Assembly: GCA_001898225.1 (NCBI GenBank) | Contig: MKTJ01000035.1 | Span: 32,258-96,257, forward strand | Length of the DNA stretch: 64,000 nt | DNA from: Chloroflexi bacterium 54-19 | GTDB taxonomy: Bacteria; Chloroflexota; Chloroflexia; Chloroheliales; Chloroheliaceae | Direction: 5' to 3' | Shown here: piece after piece, positions 17,801-27,610 of the stretch | How positions within the stretch are numbered: position 1 is the stretch's first letter | Layout: the number at the start of each line of letters is the position of its first letter | The notes under the pieces: model-generated | Databases searched by the model: none | What the model saw: only the letters and a program-made list of their open reading frames with translations | Told to the model about the DNA's origin: nothing | Program-made: the position numbers and the translations under genes

Positions 17801-20665
17801 ATGCAGCCACCTGAATCCAGGGAACAGCCCCTTGACCCTTCAAAATTGAATGCCGACGGTGAAAATTCGGATGTGCTTGGCCGGATTGATGCAACCTTTG
17901 TGCCGTCCGAACAGGAAGGCAATTACGAGGAGCCCATCCAGGCCGAACAGTACGCCGGGCAAGTTCCCTACCAGCCGATGGCCTTGCAGACCGCCTCGGA
18001 ATACAGTAATAACGCGCCGGGTTTCCGGGTCAAGTTGTCGGACACGGTCCAGGTAGAAGACGGCCTGGAAGACGCCGCCATTTTAGCTTACGAGTACGAC
18101 CGGCGGCGGGTCGAGTGGTGGCGGTTGCGCCGTTTCGGGGTTATCGGTTTGCCCTCGCTGACGATTTTATTTTTTCTAATCGCCCTCCTGACCGGGTTGA
18201 TGGGGGTAAATTACAGCGCCGTCAACTCGCTGTTTTTCTCGCTCGGCCTGGTCTTCCTGGTATTGTCAGCCCTCTTTTTGTTGTACACCCTTTTCACCCG
18301 GCCCCAGGTTATGTCGTTTGGGCGGGCTTATCGCCGGTTGGTTTCGCTGCCCTTATCCGAAGGTGGAGTCGTCTGGTGCGACGCCGCCGTGCCGCCTCCA
18401 AATTTCCAGTCTTTGCGGGACAGCTTTTTCACCCTCTACCAGGAAAGCCACGGCGTTGGCTTCGCCGGGGACACTCCCCAATCGAGTGAGGTTGCCAGCA
18501 AGAACAAGACCCTGCAAGACCTTAAAACGATGCTAAAGCCGGTCCGAGTGGACCAGGAAGCCGCCGGACCGTTCATCCCACGTGACGAAGCCGCTATACT
18601 CGACCGGGTGCGATTGGAACCGCTTAGCTGGCAGGACCTGAACAATTTGAGCCAGCATACCCTCCCGGTCGAAATGCAGCATGTCAATACACCTTTTGAA
18701 CTGCAACACCTGACCCAGGAAATCGAGGGTTATATCGGGATGCGGGCCGAAACCTCCCAGATACCTCACGGTCAGCCCGGCCAGGTAGCGGTTTCAACAC
18801 CTTTGCACGGCCAGATTTCCTCGCGAACCGATGCCAACCTGGCGAAAGTGGCCGGGGAAATCGAAAAATGGCGGGCGCGGACCGGGCGTGAGAAAGCTTT
18901 TTACGCCGGGCTGGTCCAGCAGTACAAGGCCGCGGGGGAACAGGCCAGCCTGAGTTACGACCAGACCATCTTGCGGTTGGAGGAGGAAGTCCAACCGGCC
19001 CTGGCTCAGCTTGAATCGGACGTGGCTTTTTACCGCCAGAATATCGAAGAACGCTACCAGGGGTTGCGCCAGGAAGTCGAAAAGGAACGGGACGCCGCCC
19101 TGGACGAGTTAAACCGGGATCGGCGTGGTCTCGAAAGCGTCATTGACGAACGCGCCGACGAATTTGCCCTCTTGCAGGCCGAGTTCAAAAATTTTAAGGA
19201 ACAACGCATGCGTCTCGAAATCTCGACCGACCAGCGTTTCGAGGGTCTTAAACAGCAACTGGACGAATTGACCCGCCGTTCTTACAGCGTGCCAAACCCA
19301 CCCCATTTCCGCTCGGACTACCAGGTAGAGCCTTCGGCTTCGACCGCCGAGGAATGTTTGCAGCAGTTGGCCGAACTGCGGGCCGAAACCCGCCTGGCTA
19401 CCAGCGCTGCCAACAACGCCCTGACCCGTTTTGCTCGTTTGAAGTTCGAGCCACTCGACGAACTTGCCCGGCTCGAAAGTCAAATCCGGGTCAGCAACAA
19501 ATGGCAGTCTACCGCCTACCTGGGCCAACTTGTTAATTTCCAGCAGGGTGGGCAGCTATTAGCCCTGGCCGGAGAGGTTAGCGAGGCCGCTAGTGTCTAC
19601 CTGGATACTGCCGCTGATTTTGACCGGCTTAACCGCCGCTGGTGTGAACTGGAAGTTTCTATCCGGGCGCTGGGCCTGGCCGGTTACACCGGGCGCTTGC
19701 AGGAAGCCCAGGAATACCTGCTCAGCCTGAGCCGGGTTGCCGGATCGCTCCATAGCAGCCTGCTTTCGGGCGGACACAGCCCCGAAATGGCCCGCCCGGC
19801 CACCTTCCAGACTATCTATGACCTGGCTGCGGGCCTGGACCGGGAACTGGAAGAATTGACCTCGCTCGGTAACTCGATAAAATTCAGCGAGGAACGGTTG
19901 GCAGACCTCTCCGAGGAATTGAACCACCTCAACGAGCAATACGACGCCAATACCGCCGCTATCGAAAAGACCCAGACCGACGCCTCGGTCGAGCTTTACC
20001 AGTGGAGCCAGAAGCAAAAACAACTCCTCGAAAAACTGGATAGTCTCAGGGCTGAAAGGCTGGTAAAAATTCGCGGCCATATTGATGCCCTGGTTGCCGA
20101 GAAGAAGAACCTTCTAAAAGTTCACAAAAGCGGTGAGGCCGACCTTAACGAGGTTCCTTTCGCTACCGAACGCCTCCTGGCGACCCATATTACCGGGGCC
20201 GAACGCCTTTTGAGCGATGCCCGTCATCTTCACAAGGGTCTCGAAACCTCTATCGCGGGGATTGTGAGCGAGTTCGAAGCCAGTATCTTGCCCGATAGGC
20301 TGGTGACCACCGGCAGCGAACTGCTGTTGCCGGTCTGGTATTTCCAGTTCAAAGAAAGACCGCTCTGGTCGGCCCGCGTGCTGGGTTTTGCCAGTTGCTA
20401 CGTCCAGCTTGACCTCGAACCAACGGTCGGCCTGGCCGGGGCCGATAGTTCGAGCCTGTGGCGTTTTGTAACTTCTTCCCACCCGGCCACCTATTATCAT
20501 ATCTTTGATGAACCGCAACTGGCGGCCCTGATTGGAGCCCATAACCTCGATTATCCTGCCGGTAAAATTGAGGTCTCCACCACCCAGATTGATAAACTTG
20601 TAACCGAAGGCTGGCTTAACCGCTGGCTGGCCCGGACCCTGAAAGGGGCTTATAAACATTCCTGA
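17801..20665 (+). CDS. Large membrane-anchored coiled-coil protein, unknown function
   Basis: Protein of 954 aa that I do not recognise. Residues 1-105 are hydrophilic; two transmembrane helices lie at about 113-134 and 142-165 with a short loop, so both ends are probably cytosolic. Two long heptad-rich, Glu/Gln/Arg-rich regions at about 350-493 and 670-785 should form coiled coils; between and after them are helical and mixed segments. The shape suggests a scaffold or tether. GGAG lies 5 nt before the ATG. It is next to the bactofilin-like gene (19 nt) and a PTPS-related envelope gene (29 nt), consistent with an envelope or cytoskeletal module; this is inference. Confidence 0.6.
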   Translation: MQPPESREQPLDPSKLNADGENSDVLGRIDATFVPSEQEGNYEEPIQAEQYAGQVPYQPMALQTASEYSNNAPGFRVKLSDTVQVEDGLEDAAILAYEYDRRRVEWWRLRRFGVIGLPSLTILFFLIALLTGLMGVNYSAVNSLFFSLGLVFLVLSALFLLYTLFTRPQVMSFGRAYRRLVSLPLSEGGVVWCDAAVPPPNFQSLRDSFFTLYQESHGVGFAGDTPQSSEVASKNKTLQDLKTMLKPVRVDQEAAGPFIPRDEAAILDRVRLEPLSWQDLNNLSQHTLPVEMQHVNTPFELQHLTQEIEGYIGMRAETSQIPHGQPGQVAVSTPLHGQISSRTDANLAKVAGEIEKWRARTGREKAFYAGLVQQYKAAGEQASLSYDQTILRLEEEVQPALAQLESDVAFYRQNIEERYQGLRQEVEKERDAALDELNRDRRGLESVIDERADEFALLQAEFKNFKEQRMRLEISTDQRFEGLKQQLDELTRRSYSVPNPPHFRSDYQVEPSASTAEECLQQLAELRAETRLATSAANNALTRFARLKFEPLDELARLESQIRVSNKWQSTAYLGQLVNFQQGGQLLALAGEVSEAASVYLDTAADFDRLNRRWCELEVSIRALGLAGYTGRLQEAQEYLLSLSRVAGSLHSSLLSGGHSPEMARPATFQTIYDLAAGLDRELEELTSLGNSIKFSEERLADLSEELNHLNEQYDANTAAIEKTQTDASVELYQWSQKQKQLLEKLDSLRAERLVKIRGHIDALVAEKKNLLKVHKSGEADLNEVPFATERLLATHITGAERLLSDARHLHKGLETSIAGIVSEFEASILPDRLVTTGSELLLPVWYFQFKERPLWSARVLGFASCYVQLDLEPTVGLAGADSSSLWRFVTSSHPATYYHIFDEPQLAALIGAHNLDYPAGKIEVSTTQIDKLVTEGWLNRWLARTLKGAYKHS

Positions 20666-20694
20666 GCCAGTTTTAAGCCAATAACCAAACCAGA

Positions 20695-23556
20695 TTGAAA
20701 TTGCAGTTGTCAGATTCCAAACAATTAAAGCTTTCTTTGTTCAAAACTCTCTTCTCTCTCGACCGCAAGTCCGGGCTGCTGGCCTTCCTTTTAGTTTTCC
20801 TGGCCGTAGACGCGCTGGTGATCTTTGCCCTTTACCAGACCCGCCCGGTTTATTTGGTGGATGTCGGCACTACAGCCGCCGAGAGTTACCTCCAAAACTT
20901 TTACGAAATAGAGGCCAATTCCAAAGAGTCTTACCAGTGGACCAAAGACCACTCGACGGTAGAACTGCCCCTGGTCGGCTCCCCTTTTACGATAAATGTC
21001 CAGGCGACCGCGTTCCGGCCCAAACCGGAACCGGGAGCAGTCCATTTTAGCTTTAGCTGGGACAAACCGCCGGTTACTCAGACATTTGAGATTCCCGGCG
21101 ACCAGGCGACTACGACCCCGCTTAAGAATTATTCGCTGGAAGTAAACAGCCGCCCGGCTTTTAACTATGAGACGCGCCATTTGACCATTGAGGCCGATAC
21201 CTTTACCCCCGGTAACGGTGATACCCGGTCGCTGGGGCTGATGGTCCACGATATTACCGTCCAGGCCCGGTCCAACCGTTTCGGTTTTGTAGTGCCGCCT
21301 CTCCTGACCTGGGCTGTCCTGACCCTGACCCTCCTGGTCTGGCAAAGCTGCCTGGGAATGTTTATTTTCCGGCGAAATCTGCTGCACAGGACGGGAATGC
21401 TGGCTTTCCTGGGCGGTTCTCTTTTAATGCCGCTGGCAGTAGCGTCACTATTTTTCCTGGCAACTCAACAATTTTTGAGTGGTTCGCTATTCTTCACACC
21501 AAATCTCCTGGTGCCGGGGCTGGTTGTCCTGGTTTACCTGCTGGGGGGTCGGCGGGTCATCTGGCCTTTAGCGGGGGTATTTGCCCTCCTAACCCTGGCA
21601 AATTACTACAACACTGTCACTTATAACTATATCTTTGTTTTCGGGGTGGCCCTGGTATTCATAGTCCTGTGCCACAACGCCAGGCTGGAAAAGACCGGGT
21701 TTAACCTGCTGATTATTTCAATCATAGGAGTGCTTTCCTGCTGGGGGATTTTGCAGCAGGGCCTTTACCGTACCTCCGACGCCCAGGCCCATCATTATTT
21801 CTGGCTGAACGAATTAGACCGCTTTATCCACCAGGGCGAGTTTTATCCCCGCTGGGCCACCGAATTTGCCTATGGTCACGGCAACGCTGTCTTTAATTTC
21901 TACGCCCCGGCGGCCCGCTATTTTGGCGAAATCTTTGTCCTGGCCGGGATGCCCGCCGGGACTGCTTACCAGGCTATGTTGGTCTGTATAACGGTGATTG
22001 GCGGAATCGGTCTATACCTGGCAGCCCGCCAGTTCCTGAATGGACCGGGTGCGACCGTGGCGGCCCTGGCCTATATTTTCAACCCCTACCGCCTTTCCAA
22101 TATCTACCAGCGCGGCAGTATGGCCGAAGCGGTCGCTTTTGGGATTTTGCCGTTTGTATGGCTCGGCCTGACCCACCTGATGAACCTGGATTACAGCCGC
22201 CGCAAGGCTATCTTGCTAGGGGCCGGGAGTTATGGGCTGCTTGTGCTGAGTCACCAGCTAACCGGTTTTTTCACGATTATCTTCCTGGTGATCCCTTATG
22301 TTGGCCTCAATTTGCTCTGGTTGCTCTGGCAGGAAAAGAAGAAAACCACCTGGACGTTAGCAATCCAGAACCTGGGCAAACGCGTATTCTGGGTAGGGTT
22401 TGCGCTCGGCCTGGGGGTAGGTCTGTCGGCCTTTTATCTCTTGCCCGCTTTTGGGGAGACCGGCAGCGTCTGGGTCGGCAATTACACCCGTTACGACCCC
22501 GGCAATATGATGGTGGACCTGGGCAACTACCAGCGCCTGGGGGACTGGATAGCCCGTATCGAGAAGCAAAAGACGCCCATTCCCTACCTTGAAAACCTGG
22601 CCTGGATTGGCATAAGTCATTTTGTACTGGCAGGGCTGGGTCTGTTGTTTTCGTTTGTACCTATTAAGGGTCGGAAACGCCCTCTCTGGCCGGTGGCCCT
22701 GGCCGGGGTAATGCTGGTGTTGCTGCTGGGTATGCAGTTGCATTTCATGGCTTTCTTCTGGGAAAACGTACCGTACATGCGGTTTATCGAATTTCCCTGG
22801 CGGCTTCTGATTTTCGTGGGCCTGTTCGCACCGCTTTTAATCGGGTTTTTGTTTGAAAGAGCCAGCCAGTTGGCCCACTATTTGCTACGGAAAAGGGAAG
22901 GTCCGGCCTGGAAAGCCCTGGCGGTCCTGGGTATAGCGATTCCGCTGGTCTGGTTGGTGGGCATTACCGGCGAAGGTAACGTCATTCTACACTTTACCGA
23001 ACCACAGCTAGAAACTTTTGGCCGGCTCTCTTTCGAAGATATTTATACCCAGAACGGGGATGATTATTATCTGCCGATGTCGGTCCAGCCAATCAGCCGG
23101 GACGACCTGAACGCGGTCCTGGCGAAAGCGCACACACCCTATATCGAGCGGGATAATAAACAGGTTGCCGACCCAGTGACGATGGTCGAGACCAGCCCGA
23201 CCAGTTTTGAAATTAAGGCCAATTTAAGCCAGCCCGGTAAACTGGTGTTGCCGGTTTTTTATTTTGCCGGATGGACCTTAAGTACCAATGGTCAAACCGT
23301 TCCCATAGGGTATAATAGTCCCTACGGGCTTATCACAGCCGAACTTGGCGTGGGTCAGCAAACGCTGGTCCTCAAGTTCCAGGATACACCCATTCGCAGC
23401 GCCGGGGTTATTCTCACCCTCATTTCGCTCCTGGTCTTTGCAGGGATTGCGGTGAGTGGGTGGGTAGCGCGGCGCAAAAACCGGGTTAAGGAAGGCGGCG
23501 GCTCGAAGCCGGGTAGCCTGGTTAAAACACCCGATGCCGGGGTTTTATCGAGCTAA
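20695..23556 (+). CDS. PTPS-related polytopic membrane protein (GT-C-like)
   Basis: Membrane protein of 953 aa with an N-terminal helix (about 28-48), an extracytoplasmic beta-rich domain (about 50-195), and then about a dozen helices. The conserved stretch around DAQAHHYFWLNELDRF and YPRWATEFAYGHG (about residues 362-398) matches the 6-pyruvoyl-tetrahydropterin-synthase-related membrane domain. Despite the name these resemble GT-C lipid-linked sugar transferases or flippase-like proteins. A second extracytoplasmic domain (about 770-910) precedes the last helix. Start is TTG at 20695. Its job in envelope glycan assembly is inferred. Confidence 0.7.
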   Translation: MKLQLSDSKQLKLSLFKTLFSLDRKSGLLAFLLVFLAVDALVIFALYQTRPVYLVDVGTTAAESYLQNFYEIEANSKESYQWTKDHSTVELPLVGSPFTINVQATAFRPKPEPGAVHFSFSWDKPPVTQTFEIPGDQATTTPLKNYSLEVNSRPAFNYETRHLTIEADTFTPGNGDTRSLGLMVHDITVQARSNRFGFVVPPLLTWAVLTLTLLVWQSCLGMFIFRRNLLHRTGMLAFLGGSLLMPLAVASLFFLATQQFLSGSLFFTPNLLVPGLVVLVYLLGGRRVIWPLAGVFALLTLANYYNTVTYNYIFVFGVALVFIVLCHNARLEKTGFNLLIISIIGVLSCWGILQQGLYRTSDAQAHHYFWLNELDRFIHQGEFYPRWATEFAYGHGNAVFNFYAPAARYFGEIFVLAGMPAGTAYQAMLVCITVIGGIGLYLAARQFLNGPGATVAALAYIFNPYRLSNIYQRGSMAEAVAFGILPFVWLGLTHLMNLDYSRRKAILLGAGSYGLLVLSHQLTGFFTIIFLVIPYVGLNLLWLLWQEKKKTTWTLAIQNLGKRVFWVGFALGLGVGLSAFYLLPAFGETGSVWVGNYTRYDPGNMMVDLGNYQRLGDWIARIEKQKTPIPYLENLAWIGISHFVLAGLGLLFSFVPIKGRKRPLWPVALAGVMLVLLLGMQLHFMAFFWENVPYMRFIEFPWRLLIFVGLFAPLLIGFLFERASQLAHYLLRKREGPAWKALAVLGIAIPLVWLVGITGEGNVILHFTEPQLETFGRLSFEDIYTQNGDDYYLPMSVQPISRDDLNAVLAKAHTPYIERDNKQVADPVTMVETSPTSFEIKANLSQPGKLVLPVFYFAGWTLSTNGQTVPIGYNSPYGLITAELGVGQQTLVLKFQDTPIRSAGVILTLISLLVFAGIAVSGWVARRKNRVKEGGGSKPGSLVKTPDAGVLSS

Positions 23557-23682
23557 ATTCGAGTTAACGGGGCAATGTAGCCTGAATATATTCAACTTTG
23601 GTCTAATGTTTTTCTGAAGCTGCCGGAATATAATTGGAGCGACGGAGAACCAGCTAAAACCGGGAAAGTAGTAAGTATCATC

Positions 23683-25158
23683 ATGAACTTTGTTATGCCA
23701 GGCCCGCTGAAGCGCCTACAGATTTTGCAGTATCTTTTGTGGCTGAGTTTTCTGCTACTTTTAATTTTCACCTGTTTCGTCCTCTTTAGCGATACCCGTT
23801 ACAAACAAATCCAGGGCCTGGCAATCGACAGCCAGGACAATTTTTATATTAGTGATAGCGGCAACGCGGTTATAACCAGGTACGATAGCCAGCGCCAACC
23901 TCTTCTTACCTGGGGTGGTAAAGGCAACGCCGATGGTAAGTTTGCCGAAAAGCTTGGTGTGGGTGAGATTGCTCTCGATTCCGCCAACAACCTCTACGTG
24001 ATTGACAAAGGCAACTTTCGGGTCCAGAAGTTTGATACCAGGGGCAATTTCCTGGGAAAATGGGGCAGCCAGGGTAGCGCACCGAACCAGTTCGCGGCCC
24101 CTTCTAAAATCGCTGTTTCTGTCCAGGGCCGGGTTTACGTCTGGGACGCCCCGGTGGTTAAGGTTTTTGATGCCAACGGCCAGTTCCAGGGTTTGCTCGG
24201 CTCTGACCTGACCGGTGCAACCCGGCTCAACGGAGTGAATGGCCTGGCCGTTGATGCCACCGGGAACCTTTACGTGGCCGGGGACAGCCCCCAGCAAATT
24301 TTCAAATTTAACCCCCAGGGCCAGCTTATCGCCAACCTGGCGATCCGCGACCTGGACGCCTCTATTTTCGATGGCACCCGCAGCCTGACCCTTGACGGCC
24401 AGGGCAATCTCTATATGAGCGGCAGCGAAAGCGCCTATTTCGCCAAAATTGATCCGACAGGGAAATTGCTTTTCGCGGCCCCGGTGGACCGGGACAATAA
24501 CAATTTCCCCCTGGGACAACTGGCCCTGGATAGTCACGGCAATGTTTTCGCGGTCAACCAGACCGAAACGAGGGTGGACAGTTTCGATAAAAGCGGAAAT
24601 GTACTCAACCGTTGGGGCATCGGTTGGCCGCGCTGGCTAATCATTTATTTGCCGTTGGCCCTGGTCTCCTTGAGCTTTGGAAACCTGGCCCTGACCAATC
24701 GCAAGACTCAACTGATGCAAAAACTGGGTTTAACCAAAAAGCCCGAATCGCGCCGGGTGCCGTTCTTCACGGCTGCGACCGTACCCGGCAAAATCGCCCA
24801 GTTCGTGGTCTTTTTCGCCTCGCTGGCCGGTATTCTGCTGGGTTCGGTAATGTTTGGGGTCAGCTCGCGGCTGCTCCCGGCGGGTTTTATTTCAGCCATG
24901 TTCGAGCCCGGTAACGTGGCCCTCGATTTATCGGTGGTACTGGTCTATGCCACCCTCTTTTTGACGGCAGGGTTCATCCCGCGCCGCCCGCTGGGGGTAG
25001 GACTTTTCCAGGTTGCCGGTGGGTTCCTGGTCTTCCTCCTGTCGGATGTAGCCTGGCTGAAAATCCCCGGTCTGCTGGTTGTGATGGCTGGAGCGTTGGT
25101 GATAGGGATGGTCTCCAGGAAGAAAGAGGAAGAAGCCGCTTCGTCCGACCTGACCTAA
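23683..25158 (+). CDS. NHL-repeat membrane protein (copy 1)
   Basis: Protein of 491 aa: one N-terminal helix (about 13-33), then about six NHL repeats (residues 40-310; units such as LAIDSQDNFYISDSGNAVITRYD and LDSANNLYVIDKGNFRVQKFD) forming a beta-propeller, then about five C-terminal helices. NHL propellers bind proteins, RNA or peptides; an extracytoplasmic sensor or scaffold role is likely given the flanking helices. A TATAAT (23629-23634) lies upstream. The next gene is a paralogue of the same layout, so this is a tandem duplication. The exact start is uncertain (ATG 23683 or 23695). Confidence 0.75.
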   Translation: MNFVMPGPLKRLQILQYLLWLSFLLLLIFTCFVLFSDTRYKQIQGLAIDSQDNFYISDSGNAVITRYDSQRQPLLTWGGKGNADGKFAEKLGVGEIALDSANNLYVIDKGNFRVQKFDTRGNFLGKWGSQGSAPNQFAAPSKIAVSVQGRVYVWDAPVVKVFDANGQFQGLLGSDLTGATRLNGVNGLAVDATGNLYVAGDSPQQIFKFNPQGQLIANLAIRDLDASIFDGTRSLTLDGQGNLYMSGSESAYFAKIDPTGKLLFAAPVDRDNNNFPLGQLALDSHGNVFAVNQTETRVDSFDKSGNVLNRWGIGWPRWLIIYLPLALVSLSFGNLALTNRKTQLMQKLGLTKKPESRRVPFFTAATVPGKIAQFVVFFASLAGILLGSVMFGVSSRLLPAGFISAMFEPGNVALDLSVVLVYATLFLTAGFIPRRPLGVGLFQVAGGFLVFLLSDVAWLKIPGLLVVMAGALVIGMVSRKKEEEAASSDLT

Positions 25159-25190
25159 AGTCGTTCAAATTTAATATAGAATTTTTGGAG

Positions 25191-25230
25191 AGTGAGTTAT
25201 AATTAAAGTAAGGCTATAACTCACTTCTTT
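25191..25230 (+). terminator. AT-rich terminator between the NHL paralogues
   Basis: AGTGAGTTATA (25191-25201) and TATAACTCACT (25215-25225) make a perfect 11-bp stem with a 13-nt loop, followed by TCTTTTTATT. A TATAAT overlaps the left arm (25198-25203), so the segment may act as both terminator and promoter. Confidence 0.7.
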
Positions 25231-25252
25231 TTATTACAGAAAGCTATGTCGG

Positions 25253-26737
25253 ATGCCCAAGCTTTTTTCTAACCTCAGGGACTTGCCTCGGCCTTTACGA
25301 ATCTCCCGGCTTGTCAGTATAGTAATCAATTTGCTATTTGTTCTCCTGTTTGTACTGGTACTTGTTATCCAGTTAACCGGCGGTAATGCAAAAAACCTGG
25401 CCGGATTGGCAATCGATAGCCAGGATAACTTATATATTACGGATGGTGGAAACGCAGTAATAAAAAAATATGATAACCAGGGTAATTTATTAAAAACCTG
25501 GGGTAGCCGTGGGAGTGGGGATGGTCAATTCGGATCACCATCAAGTCCTACTAAACTGGCCGTGAGTCCTGCCAATGAAGTATACGTGGTGGATGGTGAC
25601 AATGATCGGGTCCAGAAGTTTGACTCAAACGGTAATTTTGTAACCAAATGGACGAGCCAGAAACCAACTAATTATTCTGCTACAATCATAGTTGATAACC
25701 GGGGACAGGTTTATTCTTCGTTAAAAGGTTTCCAGAAATTTGACGCAAATGGCAATTACCTGGGAAACCCGACCGCTAATTTGCCGGACTCGGTAAAGCT
25801 TAGCAGTTATTCGGGTATGGCGGTAGATGATGCGGGTACCCTTTTTGTGCCGGGCCAGGATAATAACCATATTTATGCCTTTACCGCCGAAGGCCAATAT
25901 AGTAAAACCATCCCGCTGGTTGGGGCCGATTTCCCCCCGTTTTACAACCCAAACAACATGGCGGTAGACCACCAGGGTAACTTTTATTTCAGCAGCTGGG
26001 ATAGTAATCAAATTTTTAAGTTTGACCAGAACGGGAAGTTTGTTAAGACCTGGCTAGTTAACACCTCAAATGAACATTTAGTAAATTTCTCAGGTTTGGC
26101 CGTAGATAGTCGTAGCAATATCTATATTTTGGACCAGCGGGACGAACAAATAGCAGTTTTCGACAACAACGGCCAGAAAATACGAGGGATGTCGATTGAT
26201 TGGTATTGGTTAATCAGGTACGGTTTTATTATTAATTTGGGTTTCTTCTTTTATTCCCTCATCAACTTGATGTTAGAACGGTACTTTGCAAAGAAGTACA
26301 ATATCAAGTCAGCAAAACTGGCGGATTTAACCGCAAATGGCTTACCCGGCAAGATTTCACAGTTGACCTGCCTGGCAGTCTCATTATTTGGATTGACGCT
26401 TGGTTTACCAATAGCTGTTGTTCTATCTATTGTAAACTCCAGTACAATCTATACCTCAATTACAACCGGAGTTACACCCGGTCTTGATTTTTACAAGACA
26501 GTATCCCTGTGCTTATCAGCGGGGTTATACATACTTGTTTTAATCATGGTCTTTTTCGTAAAGAAAGCCCCATTAGTTGCCGGGATAGTCCAGATTGGCG
26601 CGGGTTTTGCTCTTTTCTTTTTAACAAGTGTCCTGGCGTTAAAAGTGCTGCCAGTTGCTATAATAATCGGTGGGGCTTTGGCTATTCTTGAGGCCAAAGA
26701 AAAGCAACCTGCTCCCCATAGCAATCTTAAACCCTAA
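25253..26737 (+). CDS. NHL-repeat membrane protein (copy 2)
   Basis: 494-aa paralogue of the preceding protein with the same order: N-terminal helix (about 16-40), about six NHL units (LAIDSQDNLYITDGGNAVIKKYD and following), and five C-terminal helices. Base composition is clearly more A+T-rich than copy 1 and than nearby genes, with more Lys, Asn and AT-ending codons, suggesting different age, expression level or recent arrival. A terminator lies between the two copies, so they may be differently regulated. ATG at 25253 (another ATG at 25246 is out of frame); SD weak. Confidence 0.75.
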   Translation: MPKLFSNLRDLPRPLRISRLVSIVINLLFVLLFVLVLVIQLTGGNAKNLAGLAIDSQDNLYITDGGNAVIKKYDNQGNLLKTWGSRGSGDGQFGSPSSPTKLAVSPANEVYVVDGDNDRVQKFDSNGNFVTKWTSQKPTNYSATIIVDNRGQVYSSLKGFQKFDANGNYLGNPTANLPDSVKLSSYSGMAVDDAGTLFVPGQDNNHIYAFTAEGQYSKTIPLVGADFPPFYNPNNMAVDHQGNFYFSSWDSNQIFKFDQNGKFVKTWLVNTSNEHLVNFSGLAVDSRSNIYILDQRDEQIAVFDNNGQKIRGMSIDWYWLIRYGFIINLGFFFYSLINLMLERYFAKKYNIKSAKLADLTANGLPGKISQLTCLAVSLFGLTLGLPIAVVLSIVNSSTIYTSITTGVTPGLDFYKTVSLCLSAGLYILVLIMVFFVKKAPLVAGIVQIGAGFALFFLTSVLALKVLPVAIIIGGALAILEAKEKQPAPHSNLKP

Positions 26738-26758
26738 AACTGGCCGAAAAGGTTTAGT

Positions 26759-27571
26759 ATGGCCCCTGAAAAATCCCCTTACTCTCAAGAATTAAAGAGT
26801 CTTCTTGACACGGCCCTTGCCACCGGACAACAAGCGCCCCTCGAAACTTACCTGACCGAACATAGCAACCTGCCCGGTCCACGCTCGAACCTGGAACTTT
26901 TAGAGGTTTTCGCCGGGCTGGTCGGCGAACTGGTGACGCCACCCGGCCCGAACTTCCCGGTCGAGCGGCTGGAAGAATTGCTGGACGGCTGGGCCAACCT
27001 CGACCTGGCTTCGGCCCCGGTCAATCACCCCCGCGAATTTCTGCCAACCTGTGCGGTCCTTTCTTACGGGCAGGTTGGGGTGGTCAGGCCGGAGTGGTGG
27101 GACGACGAAATAGCAAAACTTCGCCGTGCCGCTTCCAGTCCGAGCTGGCGCACCCGTGAAATAGTGGCCTGGGCCATCCAAAAGCTGCTGGCGGCGGACT
27201 GGCCCCGTGTGGTTGCTGTCCTTGAAGATTGGCTTCTTTCCGACGACCCCCTGCTAATCCGGGCCGTGGTGGCTGCTGTGGCCGAGCCGTCCCTTTTGAA
27301 AGAGCCAACTCAGGCCGCCAATGCCCTGCGCATGCAGGTCAAAGCCCTGGTATGGTTTGAGAAGCAACCTACCAAAAAACGCAAAAGCGAAGAAATGCGA
27401 ACATTACGCCAGGCTTTGGGGTATACTTTGAGCGTGGCGGTAGCGGCGGCCCCGGTGGAAGGGTGGCCCTGGTTGAAAAGCCTGATGGAGTCTAGGGACC
27501 CCGATGTAGCCTGGATTGTCCGCGAAAATCTCAAAAAGAACAGGCTAAAGAAACTGGTAGCCACAGCCTGA
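26759..27571 (+). CDS. HEAT-repeat-like protein, unknown function
   Basis: Cytosolic, helix-rich protein of 270 aa. Paired amphipathic helices (for example WRTREIVAWAIQKLLAADWPRVVAVLEDWL and the following DDPLLIRAVVAAVAEPSLL) resemble HEAT or DNA-alkylation-repeat (AlkD-like) solenoids. No catalytic motif was recognised, so it may simply be a binding scaffold. It starts 21 nt after the NHL copy 2 stop with AAAAGG 6 nt upstream, and ends 39 nt before the luciferase-type oxidoreductase. Confidence 0.6.
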   Translation: MAPEKSPYSQELKSLLDTALATGQQAPLETYLTEHSNLPGPRSNLELLEVFAGLVGELVTPPGPNFPVERLEELLDGWANLDLASAPVNHPREFLPTCAVLSYGQVGVVRPEWWDDEIAKLRRAASSPSWRTREIVAWAIQKLLAADWPRVVAVLEDWLLSDDPLLIRAVVAAVAEPSLLKEPTQAANALRMQVKALVWFEKQPTKKRKSEEMRTLRQALGYTLSVAVAAAPVEGWPWLKSLMESRDPDVAWIVRENLKKNRLKKLVATA

Positions 27572-27610
27572 CCCGTCAATTAAACCTGCCTGAAACACAA
27601 AGGAGTCGTT

